DNA of 64,000 bases. Origin: Panax quinquefolius. Taxonomy: Eukaryota; Streptophyta; Magnoliopsida; Apiales; Araliaceae. The DNA lies in the NCBI GenBank assembly GCA_020205615.1, contig CM035168.1, forward strand, positions 122,659,573 to 122,723,572, given 5' to 3'. The notes below the pieces were generated by a model, which was given only the letters and a program-made list of their open reading frames with translations, did no database searches and was not told the origin of the DNA. The position numbers and the translations under genes were made by a program. This document shows, in pieces, positions 60,901 to 64,000 of this stretch. Positions within the stretch are counted from its first letter, which is position 1. Every line of letters starts with the position of its first letter.

Positions 60901-61900
60901 TCTAGCATATTCAACATGCGATACCATTCCCTTTATTTTTCTTTAAATGCACCTTTAGAGTCGTAAGGGGTTCTAATGGCTCTTCATTAAAGAAATCAAA
61001 TTTCTTAAGAATATTTTCCACATAATGAGGCTGTGATAAAACTAAACCATTTGCATGTTTATTTATTTTCATGCCGAGAATCAAATCTGCTTCTCTAAAT
61101 CTTTCATATCAAATTTAGAAGATAAAAACTCTTTTGTAGTTTTCACAACTTTTTCATCGATTACCAAATATAAGCAAGTCGTCCACATATAAACAAATAA
61201 TCACACCACAATTTCCATTGAATCTACTATGAACACAACTATCAGATTCATTTGTCACAAAATTATTAGACGAGAGAGTTCTATTAAATTTGTCATTCCA
61301 TTGTTTTGGTGCTTGTTTCAAACCATACAAAGATTTTACAAGTCACACACTTTATGTTCTCACACTGGAACAACAAAACCTTGAGTTGACACATATATAT
61401 TTCTTCATTTAACTCTCCATTCAAAAAGCGGTTTTAACGTCCATTTGGTGGATTATCAATTTATGAATAGAAGCTAAAGCAATTAGAATTCTTATAGTTA
61501 CTAATTTAGTCGGCCGGTGAGTAAGTGTCGAAATAATCAAAACCTTCCTTTTGAGTAAACCCTTTTGCTACAAGTCTTGCCTTAAATTTATCAATAGACC
61601 CATCGACTTTTAACTTCTTTTTAAACACCCATTTACATCGATAGGTTTACATCCTCAGGCAAATTAACTAGCTCCCATGTATGGTTAGACATAATAGATT
61701 CTAGCTCACTATTAATAGCATCCTTCCAAAAATTTGCATCAAAAGATTTCATTGCTTCTTCATAAGTTTTAGGGTCATCTTGATTTATAAGCGGTTATAA
61801 AATACGGACCAAAAGTTTTCTCAAAAGCGTAGTCTTTTACTTCTAGTAGATTGGTCTGGGCTCTTTATCTTTCCTTTTAAGTGGTTCACTAATAGAAGGA
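60900..61900 (-). pseudogene. Copia reverse transcriptase remnant
   Basis: On the minus strand: [20 protein letters not shown] (about 61530-61600), HQMDVKTAFLNGELNEEIYV (about 61390-61450), KSLYGLKQAPKQWHDKFN (about 61290-61345), and CLYVDDLLIFGN with the YVDD catalytic motif at 61178-61189. The LILGMKIN segment is at about 61060-61090. A stop follows LLIFGNR. Motif preservation is much better than in the gypsy elements. Confidence 0.9.
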
Positions 61901-62790
61901 TTGCCCGCATCTCTAATTTTCATTGGAAATATATTTTCAAAAATTACGCATCTTTTGTTTCCAAAATTGAATTATTTTGATAATTATTAGTTGCATCTTT
62001 AATTACCAAAAATCTATAAGCGACCTTTATTAGAGGCATATCAATAAAAATCTGATCCATTGTTTTAGGTCCAATTTTATTTCTTTTAAATTCGGTATAG
62101 CTACTTTAGCTAGACACCCCACACTTTAAAATACCCCAAATTAGGTGCATATTTTTCCATAAATGATATGGTGTAGAATCTAACTTTTTATGTGGAACTC
62201 TATTTAAAATATGATTTGCGAGAAGATGCAAACTTCTCCCCACGTATTAGAAGGTAAACCGAACTAATTAACATAGCATTCATCGTATCTTTAAGTGTTC
62301 TATTTTTTTCTTCTGCTGACTCCATTGGATTGTGGAGAATAAGGAGGAGAAGTTTCATGTATTATTCCATTTAGTTCACAAAATTTTTAAGACTTCGAAT
62401 CATATTCACCTCCACGATCGGATCTAAGTCTTTTAATTTTTCTTTCTAGCGATTTTCAACTTCCGCTTTATATTTAATAAACATTTCTTCCGCTTCATCT
62501 TTAGAGGAAAGTAGATAAATTCAGTATATCTAGACATATCATCCACAAAAGAAATATAATATTTCTTACCACCTCTACTCGTAGTATTTTTAAAATCGGC
62601 TAGGTCACTATGAATTAACTTCAAGTAATTAGGTTTGTCTTTCAACACTTTTAAAGGTTTTTTTAGCATGTTTTTTCTACACAAATTTCGCATTTGTTAA
62701 ACTCGGTATTTGCAAGATTAGGTATAAGTTCAAGTTGTTTCAACTTTTTAATAGAAGCTACATTCACGTGTCCTAATCTAGCATGCCACA
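61900..62790 (-). pseudogene. Copia integrase remnant
   Basis: The minus strand has the zinc module WHARLGH...CEIC (about 62670-62790), LIHSDLADF with the first catalytic Asp and FVDDMSRY with the second (62433-62693), and an MESAEEKN-type block holding the catalytic Glu (about 62295-62330). A frame change near 62435 and others downstream split it. Confidence 0.89.
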
Positions 62791-63185
62791 TATCAAAGAT
62801 TCAACAATATAAGCAAAAGAAGCATTCTTATTATTGAATTCGGTGAAGCATCAAGTACAAATAAACCCCCATTACAAAAACCTTTCCCAACAAATTCCCA
62901 TTACGAGTAAGTCTGAGTTTATCGACTCAAACCACAAGTTTAATGCCGACTTTGTTCAACAAAGACCCGGATACAAGATTCCTACGAATATCAGACACAT
63001 GAAGTACATCTTGTAGGCGATGGTTTTCCCGAAGTTAATTTTAGTAAGACTTTTCCTTTTCCCGCAACATTGGTGGCTCGAGAATCCCCATAAAGACCTT
63101 TTCTCCATTAGTCACATTTTTCGTGTAGTTGAGGATTACGTCTCTATCCAGCATGAAATGTGTACAGTGGCCCCAGTATCTACTA
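62791..63185 (-). pseudogene. Copia protease remnant
   Basis: On the minus strand VDTGATVHISCW is read around 63145-63185, with the DTG active site at 63172-63180 (copia proteases usually have D[ST]GA). The rest of the protease, toward 62800, is frame-broken. Confidence 0.84.
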
Positions 63186-64000
63186 CCCATTACGTGAAGT
63201 TGTCAACAAGGTTTACTTCAGAGACTACAGCAACGATAATATCATCGGATTCAATTAAATTTGATTGGGGCTTAGGCTGAGAATTATTATTTTTGTTATC
63301 TTGCCCCTTGCGAAAGTGACACTTCATAGCAATATGGCGGTCGCCACATCTGAAGCAAGGACCTTTAGTGAAAGATAAAGGTTTACGAATTTGATTGGAA
63401 TTGTTGAACCTATTATCCTTTCTTCCCATTGATTTTGATTTTTCCTTTGTAGTTTTTGGGTGATGATTTTGGCTCTTCCACTTTGTGGCTTTTGTTACTG
63501 AGATTAGCTTTGTGAGTATGAGTTGGAACTACGTCTCCCCTTTCTTTAGCCCTGTTTTGTTCTTGATATGGATGTGAGCCACTAATTCTGCATAGTGAAA
63601 TCTTTAGTTTCATGTTTGAGGTTCATCTTATAATTTTTCCACGAGGGTGGTAATTTTTTTCGATAAATCAATGACTTGGAAATTCTCGCATATTTTCATT
63701 CCTTCCCTGATGACTTCCCCCTGATTGTTTGGTATGTATGAACTTGATCTATAATGATTTCCCATCTTGCATCTTAAAATCTAGAAATTTTGATGCAACA
63801 TATTTCTTAAGTCGAGTTTTCAACCGCATACTTAGATTTTAAAGCTTCCCAAATCTTCTTAGCACTTTCATACGGATAATATATCTCAAGCAGAGAATTA
63901 GACAAATAGTGTAACAAATATAAACGACACGCACGATTATCCTTAACATAGTCTCTTTTTGCGATTTATCGAATCAAACTTTTCAACAATTTCAATAGCG
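63186..64000 (-). pseudogene. Copia gag remnant (continues past the window)
   Basis: The minus-strand frame 63190-63429 carries GPCFRCGDRHIAMKCHF, a CCHC knuckle with one residue fewer than the usual C-x2-C-x4-H-x4-C. Further toward the edge is the gag helical domain in broken frames (63413-63613 and beyond). Confidence 0.82.

Larger units (their letters stand above)
58751..64000 (-). mobile_element. Ty1/copia retrotransposon, minus strand, runs off the right edge
   Basis: Read right to left: gag (63190-64000+), protease DTG (63172-63180), integrase (about 62040-62790), RT with YVDD (61178-61189), RNase H (about 60250-60900), polypurine tract, 3' LTR (58751-59678). Integrase before RT defines the copia order. 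The 5' LTR and primer-binding site lie outside the window. Frame changes occur in every domain. Confidence 0.92.

Overview
The window is AT-rich plant nuclear DNA, most likely from a eudicot. It is dominated by large, decayed, nested LTR retrotransposons surrounding one ordinary host gene. Four things point to a plant: spliceosomal introns of 1.4-2.4 kb, a plant-specific SAWADEE domain, Ty3/gypsy primer-binding sites matching initiator tRNA-Met, and a Ty1/copia element with a YVDD reverse transcriptase.

Layout. From 1 to about 42.3 kb is a pile of Ty3/gypsy elements in both orientations. They use two related long LTR types: family 1 (about 2.7 kb) and family 2 (about 2.4 kb). Element A (+) has only the 3' half of pol and the start of its 3' LTR (2023-4119), and carries a reverse LTR fragment in its RNase H region (1-2022). 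Element B (-, 4120-14327) and element D (-, 15788-25157) retain the order LTR-gag-protease-RT-RNase H-integrase-PPT-LTR, but every coding region is broken by frameshifts. C (+, 14328-15787), E (+, 25158-32754) and F (+, 32755-37910) are deleted or truncated copies. A solo LTR with an exact 5-bp target duplication (TTTGG) sits at 38963-41682 inside an opposite-strand LTR. From 42.3 to 48.75 kb are joined LTR fragments and one gag scrap.

The only convincing host gene is at 51647-58082 (+). It has four exons with exact GT/AG junctions and encodes a 241-residue SAWADEE-domain protein without a homeodomain. The known relatives SHH1/DTF1 read histone H3K9 methylation and recruit Pol IV in RNA-directed DNA methylation, which silences elements like those around it. 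A 2.5-kb solo LTR with a GTATG target duplication ends 247 bp before its start codon, and that LTR had itself landed inside a short MITE-like inverted-repeat element. A minus-strand Ty1/copia element starts 668 bp past the stop codon (58751) and runs off the right edge.

I see no new multi-gene system. The points that most deserve a second look are: the SAWADEE-only gene with a transposon-built upstream region; the head-to-head LTR inverted repeats that could make hairpin RNA; cis-modules and tandem arrays shared by the LTR families; and a non-random pattern of small differences at CCA/CAG/CTG/CG sites in the repeats, absent from the gene, which looks like sequencing error on methylated DNA and may explain many of the broken frames.
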